A stretch of DNA of 64,000 nt from Epiperipatus broadwayi (Eukaryota; Onychophora; Udeonychophora; Euonychophora; Peripatidae): the NCBI GenBank assembly GCA_028023455.1, contig JAQFVV010000027.1:5143845-5207844 (forward strand), given 5' to 3'. The notes beneath the pieces are model-generated. The model made no database searches. It had not been told where the DNA came from and saw nothing but the letters and a program-made list of their open reading frames with translations. Of the stretch, positions 46,201 to 58,110 are shown in pieces. Position 1 is the stretch's first letter; each line of letters starts with the position of its first letter. A program made the translations under genes and the position numbers.

Positions 46201-46426
46201 AAGAGTCTTTTTGTGTCACGACTTTGTGATGCCGGCGGGGTAGGAATAAATTAGATCAGTATCATTGGAATTGTTGCTCATAAGTTGGTAGATCTGGAAA
46301 ATAGGCAAATAGGGCAGAGTTCATGAATGTTCCTGACCTATGTATCTTGCACAGGATTGGATTCGAGGTACTTTTGCCTAGATGCTAGATCTTGTTATAT
46401 GAACAGACGAAACCGACCGGTACAGG
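43243..46426. other. Unassigned sequence before the assembly gap
   Basis: I see no LINE, LTR or foldback landmark. The stretch 45240-45500 is less AT-rich, with an 85-codon frame on the plus strand (45242-45496, rich in Arg and Leu, with FLQRVILLHRVRSGK) and a weaker frame on the minus strand. Neither shows a known domain, and a 3' exon or an LTR fragment are both possible. The ORF at 43979-44182 lacks any motif. Confidence 0.35.
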
Positions 46427-46926
46427 NNNNNNNNNNNNNNNNNNNNNNNNNNNNNNNNNNNNNNNNNNNNNNNNNNNNNNNNNNNNNNNNNNNNNNNNNN
46501 NNNNNNNNNNNNNNNNNNNNNNNNNNNNNNNNNNNNNNNNNNNNNNNNNNNNNNNNNNNNNNNNNNNNNNNNNNNNNNNNNNNNNNNNNNNNNNNNNNNN
46601 NNNNNNNNNNNNNNNNNNNNNNNNNNNNNNNNNNNNNNNNNNNNNNNNNNNNNNNNNNNNNNNNNNNNNNNNNNNNNNNNNNNNNNNNNNNNNNNNNNNN
46701 NNNNNNNNNNNNNNNNNNNNNNNNNNNNNNNNNNNNNNNNNNNNNNNNNNNNNNNNNNNNNNNNNNNNNNNNNNNNNNNNNNNNNNNNNNNNNNNNNNNN
46801 NNNNNNNNNNNNNNNNNNNNNNNNNNNNNNNNNNNNNNNNNNNNNNNNNNNNNNNNNNNNNNNNNNNNNNNNNNNNNNNNNNNNNNNNNNNNNNNNNNNN
46901 NNNNNNNNNNNNNNNNNNNNNNNNNN
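46427..46926. other. Assembly gap (500 N)
   Basis: Exactly 500 N, most likely a scaffolding placeholder of arbitrary length. Open frames reported through it are artefacts. The sequence on its right edge begins inside a dispersed repeat, which probably caused the assembly break. Confidence 0.99.
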
Positions 46927-47093
46927 TCCAATTTAAACTAAACTAATTAATTTTACTACGTATTTGAAACAAGTTATTCATTATGGAAATTAGCGTGGAT
47001 TGAACGTATAAAGCCCCATTGCATCGGAAATTTAAGGTTAGTATTAGGGTAAATAACATGAAGCTAGGATCGAACTCAGATCCGACTGCTTCA
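46927..47093 (-). repeat. Dispersed 166-bp repeat, copy 2, abutting the gap
   Basis: See the copy at 38427-38592. It diverges from that copy after GACTGCTTCA. It is cut by the gap on the left. Confidence 0.75.
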
Positions 47094-47550
47094 ATATACA
47101 CCATTTATTTATTGTTTTGAATTGCAGGTGGGCTAATCAATTTTTAAAACATTACTCTGTGACTCATTCATGTTATCACTTATACCTTTATTTAACTTCC
47201 TGAAGAAAAAACGATATAACCACATTTCCTGGTCAGAATCTCACATCATGCATTTTATCATTAGAAGATTCAGGAACAGATGTGCAATAAAGCATATTTT
47301 GGATTAGTAGGTAAAATCCTGTACCTCACTACTGAAACTTTTAATTCAGTTTCTAAATAATTTCTAGTCTCCTCTGCTGAAATCAATGGGGACAATATAG
47401 ATACAAAATATTTCTTTAAATGTACTTTTTAAGTTAAATTTCTTTTAGTGTGTGATTATAATTAATATCAATTACGGGTTTTCTAAACATAATTTTCTTT
47501 CATTTTTATAAAACACCGTAATAAAACCTTCACATTTCTATTTTTCAGAA

Positions 47551-47941
47551 TAATTCAATTCTTCTGTAGTGTAATTTTCACTACACTACAGTCATTCAAG
47601 GTAGGGACTGTTTTCCATCCACTGTTAACAACTTGTGTAGGGCTATGTATGAGATTTTCATCTGCACCAATGATAAACCTCTGTATAATAGAATGTCACC
47701 TGGGCCAACTGATGAGTGGTGTTCCAGCACGAAATGCACATCCTGGCGATCATATATCTTTTTAACATGACTTTGACCATATGTTTATGATTAAATCCCT
47801 CCACAAAATGTTAAATGCATCTAGGAACCAGTCCCTACCTTCTGTATTTGGACTGTAGTGAAAATTACATTATGGAGATTCATTAAGTGGATAATCTCTA
47901 GTTTAGTGAAATACTCATAAAAATTATTAATTCAATTCTTC
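47551..47941 (+). mobile_element. Palindromic element with hammerhead motif, 14-bp target duplication
   Basis: The direct repeat TAATTCAATTCTTC at 47551-47564 and 47928-47941 flanks 363 bp (47565-47927). The related, empty position in the first copy (about 4675-4690) has only one AGTCAATTCTT. Terminal inverted repeats are 47571-47610 and 47829-47868 (GTAATTTTCACTAC.. and AAGGTAGGGACTG). The right side has an unpaired tail of about 59 bp (47869-47927). The interior (218 bp) holds the hammerhead at 47701-47750 and no ORF. Confidence 0.83.
47701..47750 (+). ncRNA. Hammerhead ribozyme motif, type I
   Basis: Core CUGAUGA (47709-47715); stem II 47716-47730 with GUGGUG facing CAGCAC over a UUC loop (five of six pairs); GAAA (47731-47734); a short stem III made of A-U, U-A and G-C around a CA loop (47734-47741); cleavage triplet AUC ending at 47742. 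Stem I pairs GCCA (47704-47707) with UGGC (47744-47747); the pair next to the core is A opposite C. All invariant core residues are present. The mismatch next to the core and the G-G in stem II may reduce activity. Confidence 0.7.
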
Positions 47942-49122
47942 AATTGTATTATTTTAAGCCTTTATAACATTTTCAGAAAAAAGAATAGTAAGAGATTTTC
48001 CTATTGTTTTTGAGTTTAGTTTGTATACTAATAAAACATTTTTCCCTTTCGTTCATTTTTAAGCAATGTATTCTTATAAAAAGATTGAATAGTCTTTCTA
48101 ATTATAGAAAAATCTCTCTTTCTAATTTTGATTGCCAGTTATCTTTTTGGATACTTCATTTGCTTCCCTTTAGATAAAATACAATCATTAATCAAAGCAA
48201 CTTCACCAAAATTAGGAGTGAAATCAGAATTCTTGATTTTTGTTTTATCAACATATTGAAAAAAAAAACGATTTCAAATAATATTTTGTTTCAATTTGTA
48301 TTAAAGAAATATTAATATCATTTAATTTAGTTAATATTTCTATTAATAATATTTGATAGATGACTTTTACTTTGAATATACAAACAAATCTGATTCACAA
48401 AGACATCCACATATAGAAGATGGTGGTCCATTTTTCTATTTTCTTGATATTTTATAATGTGGTCTTTTAACTTATGCAACAAACTTCATTTTCTGAATGA
48501 CTTATACACCATGTTATATTGTACCTCTCCAATGTATTTTCATTTCTACCACATCTGCTGATGTTTTTGAGATAATCTTTATAACTTAAAAGGTGTCAGT
48601 CTCTGTAATAAAACCCATCTTCATGATCATGATGAAATATTTTATTAGAAAGTTTTTCCATTGTTTATTCTTCCTCATTTCCAAATGAATAAAGATATAT
48701 TTTACAATAGTGAACCATATGGTATGATCATAGTCTTATATTTATACAATTTTACAGAACATTTTTAAATGAAAGCTTTGAAATATTTTTATGATGGGTC
48801 AATCCAAAGTCCAGTTTTCACATCTGTATCATAAAGTAGACAGTCAGAAAATTTAATTGCACAAATTCAATCATTATGATGAAATAACCCAGCTTTTAGG
48901 TAGATACATGTAGCAATAGCATATAGGAGTCTATATTTCATCTCAATGTCTAAAAGTATATTTCTACTTACAAATCAAGCAAAATATTTAATCTAACTCC
49001 CATTCTCAAGTTGATAACTATTCAAGCTGCCATGTCTGACTAAATAACTGTGTATATGTAATCCAAGGGAGTGAAACACCTTTCCTTTAGGCCATGACTT
49101 CAAAGCACTCTAAATGATGAAC

Positions 49123-49396
49123 AAAGAATAAAGAAAACAAAGGCAAAACTCCCCATACAGTAGTGCCACCCAGTGCTAAACAGAGTAATCAATGGATGCC
49201 AGAAGGCTTGTGCATAAAATCCCTATCTAGTGCCTACTCATCCAATATCCCCAGACTAGTTTCTGGTATTCATTGATTACTCTGTTTATTACAGGGTGGC
49301 ACTACTGTATGGGGAGTTTTGCCTTTGTTTACAACAAATTATGTGCTAGTATAGAGATGGTGATCATGTGATATTTGATGGTTTAAAGAATCAAGA
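49123..49396 (+). mobile_element. Foldback element, second internally deleted form, 12-bp target duplication
   Basis: AAAGAATAAAGA (49123-49134) and AAAGAATCAAGA (49385-49396) differ by one base and flank 250 bp. The arms AAACAAAGGCAAAACTCCCC and the following CATACAGTAGTGCCACC are perfectly matched by the right end. The retained inner part is the left one (CCAGAAGGCTTGTGCATAAA, then CTACTCATCC), the opposite of the deletion at 8895-9120. On the minus strand 49266-49246 keeps only the GAAAC, UAGUC and UGGGGA half of the hammerhead. The tail is about 62 bp. Confidence 0.82.
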
Positions 49397-49829
49397 ATAG
49401 AATGAATCTCCTATGCTTGGTAACTTTTATGTTCATAAGCAAACATTTGTCAACATTGTAGTTAATTCAGAGTGAAATTAATTTATCAGATAAAACATAA
49501 GAGTTACTAAAGTCATAATCAATTGTACAAGGTTGAAAATTGCATCTTTTAATATCTTGATAGTAATAATTAAATATATTTAATATGTAAACTTTAAGTT
49601 AAGCATGGCTCAATAATTAATTTCCTCTGAAATACCAAAAATTTTGACAAGGGCGTGCTTATAAACATCAGAGCACCCAAGTATATATGATTAATTCTAA
49701 TCTTGATCCTTTGTTCAACATTTAGAGTGCTTTTAAATTAATGCCTGCAGGAGGGTGATTTATTCTCTTTATTGAAATATACACTGAGCTATGTTTAATT
49801 TAAAATTCACATATTAAATCTTATTTAAA

Positions 49830-52600
49830 TATTATAGTCAAGGTGTTTAAACTGAGATGAAATAAGAATAAATTTTTTATTGCTTTTCTGCTCATACTGT
49901 ATTTATTGTAAATGTTTCATTTTATATAATTACAAATAACAAACTTTATTCTCAAATGATATCATTCTCGGTCAATCAGTATAGTTGTAAATTTAGGTGC
50001 TGCAACGACTTATACAAATTTATCCAATCAATAACATTCTACGTATTCAATAATGACCTCATTATAATTTTATTTTAGAAAAATAAAATTTACCCACAAT
50101 ATTTCATCCTCAGAAAATGCATTCTTATAGTAAAGGTGTCCAATGTCATAGTAATAGTGAATCAAAAGTACAATTTATTGCTAGTGACAGAGTTTATTAC
50201 GTGCATCGACCAGCACAAATGAATATAGATTAGCCATAACTAATAGGATGTGATGATTTTGACAAATGGTGCAATTTTCAATTTATATAATAATGTAAAC
50301 ATTATTTTTGATTAATTCAAAAATTATTTTGTTTTCTTTGGGAGCACTATAGATAAACTGCAATGCTGACCAAAATTACTTCCCAATGCCTAGTCAGACA
50401 GGAAAGTCACATTGACAAAAAATAGGTATATTTCTTATACATACAGCATTTCTGAATCCATGCTTTCCTTTTTTCTTCTCTAGTTTACATTAAATCTGTG
50501 AGAATTAGAAAGCATGAAATAATGAAGGCAATATTACTACAAAGTAGTTTTTAACTGTGATGCTTGCTTGCGGCAGTGCAATCGCTAAAGAGTAGATGTG
50601 AAACCAAATTTGAGACTGGAGTTTGTACTGGAAAACACTGCATATTCATGCTGTTTTCCTGAAGATTTGTGATGATGGTATATTATTTGTATTTATATAT
50701 TGGATTAGTTTCTTCATCTTATATAAAGTATTGAATGTCTTTAGAATTATTTAACTTTATTAAATTTTCCAAGTACATTCAACTGTTAGTAATAGCATTC
50801 TGGTTAATAGATGCAATGCATTTCTAGAGGTATTATTCCCCTTTATGCTTCAGGTGTTGCTGGCCTCACCTGTGACAGTATTACATGGGAATTGAACCTG
50901 GTCTCTTAGATTCTTCAATATTGAATTATTGTCCTTCTTAGGAATCTAACAGCAACAATAGAATTGATGGAACGTAGAAAATTTGACTTGAAAATGGATT
51001 GCCTCATATAGACTGTTTACGATATTGTGCTTAGTTAATTATTAATAAAATAATAGAAATGCTAATGTCAGCATTGGTATTGTTTAAAAAAAGGAAGTGG
51101 TATTTGTAAAGCTAATTATAATAACTCTAATATTTTGAAGATAATTAATAGATCAAGTAGATGACTACCACTATATCTGTCCCATCACCATTTTCTCTAT
51201 TCTTGGAGGCCTGAAGTACATGATAATAATAAGTATAAAAGGTATTGGATTTCAGATGCAATTAGTGTATTTCTAAAGATGAAAATGGGGTTCATAAGCA
51301 CACATCTTAATAGCACTGTTAGAATAAAGGAATGATCCATGATATAACAATCTCATAATGACAGCACCCTGCTTTAATGTAAGTGATGAAAAAAGCCAAG
51401 AAAAAAGACTGCTTGTATTTAGCTTTTGATAAACCAACCCCCTTTTTCACAAGACAACAAGAAGTAATTTTATTAGGGAAGTGTTTGTATTTACTGAGCC
51501 CTCCTTAGCTTTTGCATGTATAACGTTAATACACTGTATAGAAAGAATTCAAATTAATAGTTTTAATATAGACCAAATCTAATTACAATTGGATATTCAT
51601 GAAAGCAATTGTGACTTTCACATGATGAAAGTGATGACACAATTAATTTTAAATTATATAAATACCTGAGTTTAAATTATAAGCCATGTTAATAAATTAT
51701 TCCATCAAAGAGATTAATGCCAGATATTATTATACAAAAAAATGAAACTTTTTAAACCTAATAATGTATATAGTTCAATAATGTTGGAATCAGCATGGTA
51801 TTTGGGCATTCCACCATCAGATTTTCAATAGTATAGATAAATGAAGAGTTAGACGTTGGAGTAGATGGAAGACTGACCATTAACATATGAAGTTTTGCTA
51901 TCTTAATATAACAGCCTTGATTTATGTGTGGGAGATGATGATCTGGACCAACTGATGACTACTGGTACAGCACAAAATATGTTTATTGGTGATTATTTAT
52001 ATTTTCTACATGTGTGTGAGTGGTAAGATTATACTGTGGATAGTTGAATGGTACTTGAAAGTCAGTGTTCAAATCCTCTATTTTTACAATTAAACTCCGG
52101 GTATATGAAGAATGCCTGTATTTCAAATATTGTACATACTTCAATACATCTACTTTCAATATTACAATTATTATTTCTACTTTATTATGTCTAACCATTA
52201 GCCAAGAGCATTATTACACTTATTTATTATATCTACATATAAAGAGATAGTGTGAATAGTTGGTGGGTGCTTGAAAGTTTGAGTTCAAATCCCTCATATT
52301 TACAATTAAGCTCCAGGTTTGTGAAGAGTGCCTGTTTTTCAAATATTTTTTATATATAAAGAACAGAAAATATTTTTTATTATTTTATAAATTCCATATT
52401 CACTTTGTAACATTGTGAATATCGAATAAAAATATTTTTTATAACTTTGGTCTCTAAAGTCCATATTTTCTTTTCAACATATCGAATATTCTTTCCTCTT
52501 TTATTAACAAAAACTACAATTATTTATATTTCTTTGGTATGATTTAACTGTGTAGGATACATTATTCTTTCAAATCGACTGTTCTTATAAAAAAAATTGT
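49830..52600 (+). repeat. Large repeat block 2, copy B, left direct repeat and middle
   Basis: This is the uninterrupted counterpart of 20900-21908 joined to 28306-30207. Its left direct repeat (about 49830-50965) includes a SINE-like segment (50752-50963). The middle carries the decayed hammerhead (51936-51985) and the tRNA-like pieces (52035-52130 and 52251-52345). The minus-strand frame at 51983-52198 is the counterpart of the one at 29481-29804, but both are shared only as repeat DNA and I do not treat them as genes. Confidence 0.78.
51936..51985 (+). ncRNA. Decayed hammerhead ribozyme motif, copy B
   Basis: CTGATGA at 51952-51958 with upstream CTGGACCAA and downstream ACTGGTACAGCACAAAA. 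As in copy A at 29546 the GAAA box reads AAAA, so the loss probably came before the block was duplicated. Confidence 0.5.
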
Positions 52601-53060
52601 CGCAGTCAATGTGATGTGATGTGTGATACGCTGCACTGTGACTTCTCCTGATACAGAGTCAGGATTCTCTCAGCAACTATGCCCCAAAAAACCTGTTAAG
52701 CACTTTACCTTCCTTTTCCATTCCCCACCCTAAATTTTCCCATATCCTGTTCCATCTCATTTCCACAATCTAATCTTTGTCAACTCCATGGACTTCATAT
52801 CTAAATCCCCCTTATCTTTTTCCAAACCCAGCATGAAAACCAATAACCCACTTTCTGTATAATCACCTTGTTTATATTTATTCTTCCATAACTTCATTAT
52901 TTATACTCTTTCTGCTTTCAAGCATTTACAGAGAATTAACAGATGCCTAATATTTTCTATGCCTTCTTTACACAACTTGCAGACTAAATCGTCCATATTT
53001 TCCCATTTATGTTTATATCCCCTTGTTGCTAAAGATCCAGTTCGACCTTGAACAGTCTAT
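52600..53060 (-). pseudogene. 3' LINE fragment, sister of 30208-30647
   Basis: The minus strand carries the C-terminal zinc-knuckle region and the 3' tail of the LINE family seen at 30648-32370. It sits at the same position in the repeat unit as 30208-30647. It was therefore inserted before the duplication. It is frame-broken and lacks the RT core. Confidence 0.75.
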
Positions 53061-54470
53061 AGTTTTTAAATCAGTGCTGCCCTCTTTTTTTGCATTTTTG
53101 AGATTGTTAGAAAATTGTAACAACCTTTTATGTTTTTAATGAAAGAATGTAAACCAAAAAAAAATTCTATAAAAAGAGCATAAAATACTTACTGTAACAA
53201 TTCTTAATTATTTAGTCTTAAATCAAAGCTATGAGATACTCTTAATTCACAGAAAGTATTTAAAAGTATTTTATAGATAATCTTTCGATGTTTCATTTAA
53301 ACTGTAAACAAACTTTAAATAGGATACAAAGACGGAACAAGAATTAATTTTTTGAACCTTCCTTAGTTGCTATTCAAAACGGATAAGAAATCTGTGTTTT
53401 GCTAATAACACGTCTGTCTGATTGTCGATTAGCTTTCTATTAATTTGTCGATGCCGAATGATTCTGGCGGTCGCTAAATTTGGAATTCCGGTTACTGCTT
53501 AGACATATCAAATTAAGAGGAGAAAACATTTGTTTTGATCTGTAAAAGTATAATATGTATGCATTGTTATGATTTATAAATGCAAAAAGAACTTTATTTC
53601 TTTTCCTTAAAGAGTGCTGTAATGTAGCACTGTCTAGTGCTGACCAAAATTACTTCCCGATGGCTGGTTAGGCAGGAATGCATTTTATTAGAGAATAGTT
53701 GTATTTCTTATACGTATAGCGTTTCTGAGTCCCAGCTTTTCTTTTTTTCTTTATATTTTAAATTAAATCTATAAGAGCTAAGAAAATAATGGGGCAATAT
53801 TATTACAAAGTAGTCTTTAATTGTGATGTTTGTGTATAGCAATACAATCGCTAAAGAGTAGATATGGAACATAATTTGAGAATGGAGTTTCTACTGGAAA
53901 ACATTGTATGTACTTGCTGTTTTCCAGACTTGTGATGATGGTATATTAGTTGTATTAATATATTGGATTATTTTCCTCCCATTATATAGAGTATTGAATG
54001 TCTAAAAAATTTAACTTTATTGAAATTTTCCAAAGTATATTCAACTGTTAGTAATAGCATACAGGTTAGTATATGTAGAATGTGTCAAGAGGTATTATTC
54101 TCCTTCAGGTATTGCTGGTCTGTCCAGTGACAGTATAAGCATGGGAATCGAACCTGAACTCTTATTAGCATGGGAATCGAACCTGAACTCTTAGATTTTT
54201 GGATATTCAATTACCATTCAACTTAAGAATCTTTCAGCAACCATGGAATTGGACGAGATGTCTCTCATGCAACAGGTAGATGGCTACAGATTTTGGAAGG
54301 CCGAATCAAATAGTGAGTTGAAAATGCATGGTGTTGGATTTGTTGTAAAATTTTAATTTATTATCTTGCAATTTTGGACCTTCTTGCTTTATGAATGAAT
54401 AGCTGAAAGTGTTAAAAGATGACCTGTTCAATAGTACCAGTGCTTAATATTCATTAGTGCATATGCTCCA
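53061..54470 (+). repeat. Large repeat block 2, copy B, right direct repeat
   Basis: It matches 32371-33750. The SINE-like segment (minus strand, about 54008-54246) contains a 33-bp local tandem duplication of TTAGCATGGGAATCGAACCT and the following CTGAACTCTTA (54135-54200), so its B-box sequence occurs twice. Period between the left and right direct repeats in copy B is about 3.3 kb, measured from GGATTAGTTT at 50700 to GGATTATTTT at 53963. Confidence 0.75.
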
Positions 54471-55749
54471 AAATTAGATTCAAAGAAGACAGAAAAATGT
54501 ATTGTAACAGTCCGATCCAACCAGGTGTGCCGGGGAAAGAGTGCAAGATCCCATCTAACTACTGTCAGACCTAGGGTCTTCATGTAGGGTGCTGGAGATG
54601 ACACGATGAAGTACAGAACTCATGATTACATTTATCTTCAATAGACTAGCCTAAGCATTATCTATCAAATCTACATGCAATTTAAATCAGTTCATCTAAC
54701 ATCTCACCACTTTTTTCTAACCGTTGCCTCAGATATTTAAACTCAGAAAGAATTCATGTTCGACTCTCTTAACAGGGATATATCCATGCAAACTGTTAAT
54801 CAATAATTAAATTAACTCTTCCTATCTACTAGTAAGGAATAACCTTTATTTAACATTTTTCTCTCATGCTCATCAAACAATAATGTGTGTGTGCATGTGT
54901 AAAATATTGGTTATAGGATTGAATATAAATGCTGGATCAACAAAACTAGAGAGACTTTGTAAATAAAAAAAACTTCATAACTTTTATGTCTATGATGAGT
55001 ATCTATTATTTTGTTAATTAAGCAATTTAAAATTATTTACCCTTATTTCCCATGATAGACACTCATAATATAGTCATTTATATATTCAAGAGTAATGAAA
55101 AATTTATTAGATAAAAGTGAGATTTCTAATTAAATTAGAAATTTAAATGCAACTCCAGATGCAGTATGCAGTTTTAGGTGTAGAAGTTGGTTGATCTAAA
55201 ATAATCATCTTGCATATTTGTATATCATGGAAGAAATATAATAATTAACAATACATGATATGATAGCAAAGCAAGTAACAGTAAAGAATATTAACTTAAA
55301 AGTGTTAATCATTTATTCATTATAAAGATCTTAGGAATAATATTAGTAAACATATAATACATAATACTAGTAGTCATGTCATGTTGTGGCATTTGTTATT
55401 TCAATGATTTTAAAAGAGAAAAATTCTTACCTTTTAAGTATTCAGTTTGAGCACTCAATCTCAAATTCATGGATGAAAAATCAAGTATTTTGGCAGAAAA
55501 ATCACCTAAATTTTCAGTGACTTCTAGCGGCGCAACGGACCAGTCGTTGTTCAAATCATATCACCTTTGAGACAAAAAAAACATTCACTTTTAACCTAGG
55601 ATTTCATCTCAAAATGCTTTTAAACAGAGTGTAAGTACTAATTTTATTAATTTGCACTTTTACATTTGGTTTTAAAAAATTTACGATCACATAAAGCTTG
55701 ATTTAAATCCCACCTTGATTGAGTTGACTAACGTCATCTCCTAACGTTC
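54471..55749. other. Sequence upstream of the L1/Tx1-type LINE, probably includes its 5' untranslated region
   Basis: No supported frame. TGTAACAGTCCGATCC near 54515 resembles the start of an LTR but lacks any partner. The less AT-rich stretch near 55520-55570 (CTAGCGGCGCAACGGACCAG) may be the LINE 5' region, because LINE promoters are internal. The start of the element is not defined. Confidence 0.35.
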
Positions 55750-58023
55750 ATGGCTGGCCTACAAGGCTCCAAGCCTTCAACAACTAACATGGAAGAGGGG
55801 GGTGAATTACTTCAAAAATCTATAGTGGATAGTCAGGGGAAAAAAATATATAGACATATAAATTTCCCAATAGCAAAACAGAACAAATCAGAGAACTTAT
55901 CAAAAACAAAATGCAGTGTTTCTAAAATAAACACCAGCGCATTGAACGATAAATCTTTAAAACTTTGCAAACAAACACGAAGGGAAAACGACAAGGATAA
56001 GTTTCTTCATACCAAAGAGAAAACACTTAAAACAGAAGGAAGTCCTTTACAAGACCCTTCTGATGGAGAATTAACTCCTCACCACATAGTTAAATCAACT
56101 CTAAATGAAAAACATAAAAAAATACTTAGCCAAACCTAAAATCTGCAGTGGCGAAAATACACAAAAAGCAACTCATATTAGACCAATGCGATCAGTTAAT
56201 GTCAATCATGCGAATGTTATAGAATACAATACCATGAAGAGTTCCATCAAGCAAAATAATCTTTCCATGAACAAGGGCAAAAATTATGAATCCAGTTTCA
56301 CATCAATGCTTGTGCCTGAAAACAAAAAAAACTCAGATCACACTAGTAGTGAAGAGTCTACAAACATCAGCTCTTCCTCTGAAATAAAGCAAAACAATGG
56401 ATATTTCAAACATCAAGACGATAATCACGATTCCAATAAAACAAATGAAGAATTTATACGATCACAAAGATATATAACTAAACCAGATTTTACACAGAAA
56501 GATAATATCATAGCCAACACTTATGCAAACATTGTAAAAACCAATAATAATGAAAAATCAGTAACAGAAAACATAAAGCACAATTCAAATAATCTGAAAG
56601 ACAATAATGAAGCCACACAATTGATTGAGTTGATGGGGGAGTTGGATGAGACATCAGACACAGGAATGTTTATACATAAACCTTCAAACAGTTCTCATGA
56701 CCAACTCAATAATCATCAGCTTTATACTGAAACAGTTACCAAATTCAATGAAGCCATGCCACAAGGATTACTAAAATCTTTTGCTATCTTCAATGATGAA
56801 GCCTCACTCATTCTGTCCACTACAGACCACTTACTAAGATTATTCCCATTTCCAACCAGTAAACTCTTCGACCTGCTAAAAGCCCAAGATCTCTGGAAAG
56901 ATATTCAAAGGGTATCATATCACCCTAACCCTCGGTATATAATCCTCCAATTTACAAACATCATGGCAAAACAAGCTTTTAAAAATAAATATAGGATACT
57001 TGATAACAGATACCTAATTACCATCAATCCAAACATAGTCCATAACACTTCAATAAGTGGCAGTGTAAAAAATTGTGGTCTGGGATTCAATATTTCTGAC
57101 TTACAAAACTTTCTAATGCCTTATGGGCAAATCACTTCTTTTAAATATCTTAGGGTCCCTGGAATACAAGAAGAAGTTCCGCAAAACATAGCACTCTTTC
57201 GAATTACATTAAAAAAAGGAATAGTGCCATTAGATATCCCCCCCACAATCCGTATTGGAAGTGTGCCTCTTTTCATCTCATTCTGGGGAGTAGAATCGCA
57301 ATGTTTCGAATGCAGGAAAATGGGACAACCTGCTGCGCAACTGCCCCTCCAGATACTGCACCTCTTGCAGTACCTTTGCCGATCGGTCACATCGGTGTGG
57401 TTCAAAAGAAGAGCATATACAAGAACAGAAAAACATGCAACAAACAAAACCTGAAATAGAACATAATCGAGATATAAATTTAGAACATGAGACTTCTATC
57501 AAGCTGAAAACATATAATCATTTGACAAATGACTCGTCAAAATAACATAAAAGATCAAAACCAATGCCAAGAAACCAACCCACTCGGATGCCACCAAACA
57601 CGTCAAAACAAGACAAGCAAAACTTATTTCTCTTCAACAGACACTTGTTCTGACTTTGAGCAAGAAGAAATGGATGCTGAAACTAGGCAAGAAGAAACTG
57701 CAAGCCCCACAGAGTCTGGGCCTGACCATGTCCCTAAACCCTTCACCATACCGCGCAAAAGGAAAAAGCATCGGAACAGAAACACACAATCCACCACCTT
57801 GGTTCACAACAATAACAATAGCACAAATATTGATTCAAATGAGACCACCTCAACCTCTGATGACATACAGTGCAATGCCAGTCCCAACCGTAAAAAATGG
57901 AAAGATGAATCCCTAAAATCAGATAATGATAATACATTAAACTCATATCATACCCAACCTGAAGCTAATACCTCTGGGCAAATAGCCCCCCCAAGATTTA
58001 ACATTATTGATCCCATCAACTGA
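55750..58023 (+). pseudogene. L1/Tx1-type LINE ORF1 (nucleic-acid-binding protein), frame-broken
   Basis: Three frames form one ORF1. The first (ATG at 55750 to 56139) and the N-terminal part of the second (to about 56700) are disordered, rich in Lys, Asn, Ser and Thr. From about 56760 to 57290 a folded part follows, with an RRM-like order (VSYHPNPRYIILQFTN, then FLMPYGQITSFKYLRVPG and PLDIPPTIRIGSVPLFI). Then comes a zinc knuckle starting CFECRKMG at 57301. A frameshift near 57325 moves the rest of the zinc region (CPSRYCTSC and following) to another frame, and the third frame (57529-58023) is a Ser/Thr/Asn-rich tail. The gene would coat element RNA. Frame breaks near 56110 and 57325 make it inactive. 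Confidence 0.8.
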
Positions 58024-58110
58024 TCCTGAAGTCTGCCTAATGCAAAAAGACAACCAGTTCACTACAAGCCTTCTAGCTAATGAACAAGAAACCAAGCAAC
58101 CTACTTGAAA

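Larger units (their letters stand above)
47140..49430 (+). repeat. Large repeat block 1, copy at 47-49 kb
   Basis: This is the uninterrupted relative of 4385-5070 plus 8326-9300. It lacks the RTE LINE and has its own insertions: a hammerhead-bearing palindromic element at 47565-47927 and a foldback element at 49135-49384. It continues on the right into block 2 copy B through about 400 bp of unassigned sequence (49430-49830). Confidence 0.72.

Noticed and set aside
46327-46946. Long open frames across the run of N
   Set aside because: They exist only because N codons are not read as stops; this is an assembly gap.
38427-47093. The 166-bp repeats at 38.4 and 46.9 kb as the LTRs of one large element
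   Set aside because: The gag-like ORF next to the left copy reads toward it, which puts gag at the wrong end; the left edge of the right copy is lost in the gap; and a B-box-like word favours a SINE.
54509-54560. TGTAACAGTCCGATCC as the start of a solo LTR
   Set aside because: No partner, no defined right end and no target duplication were found.
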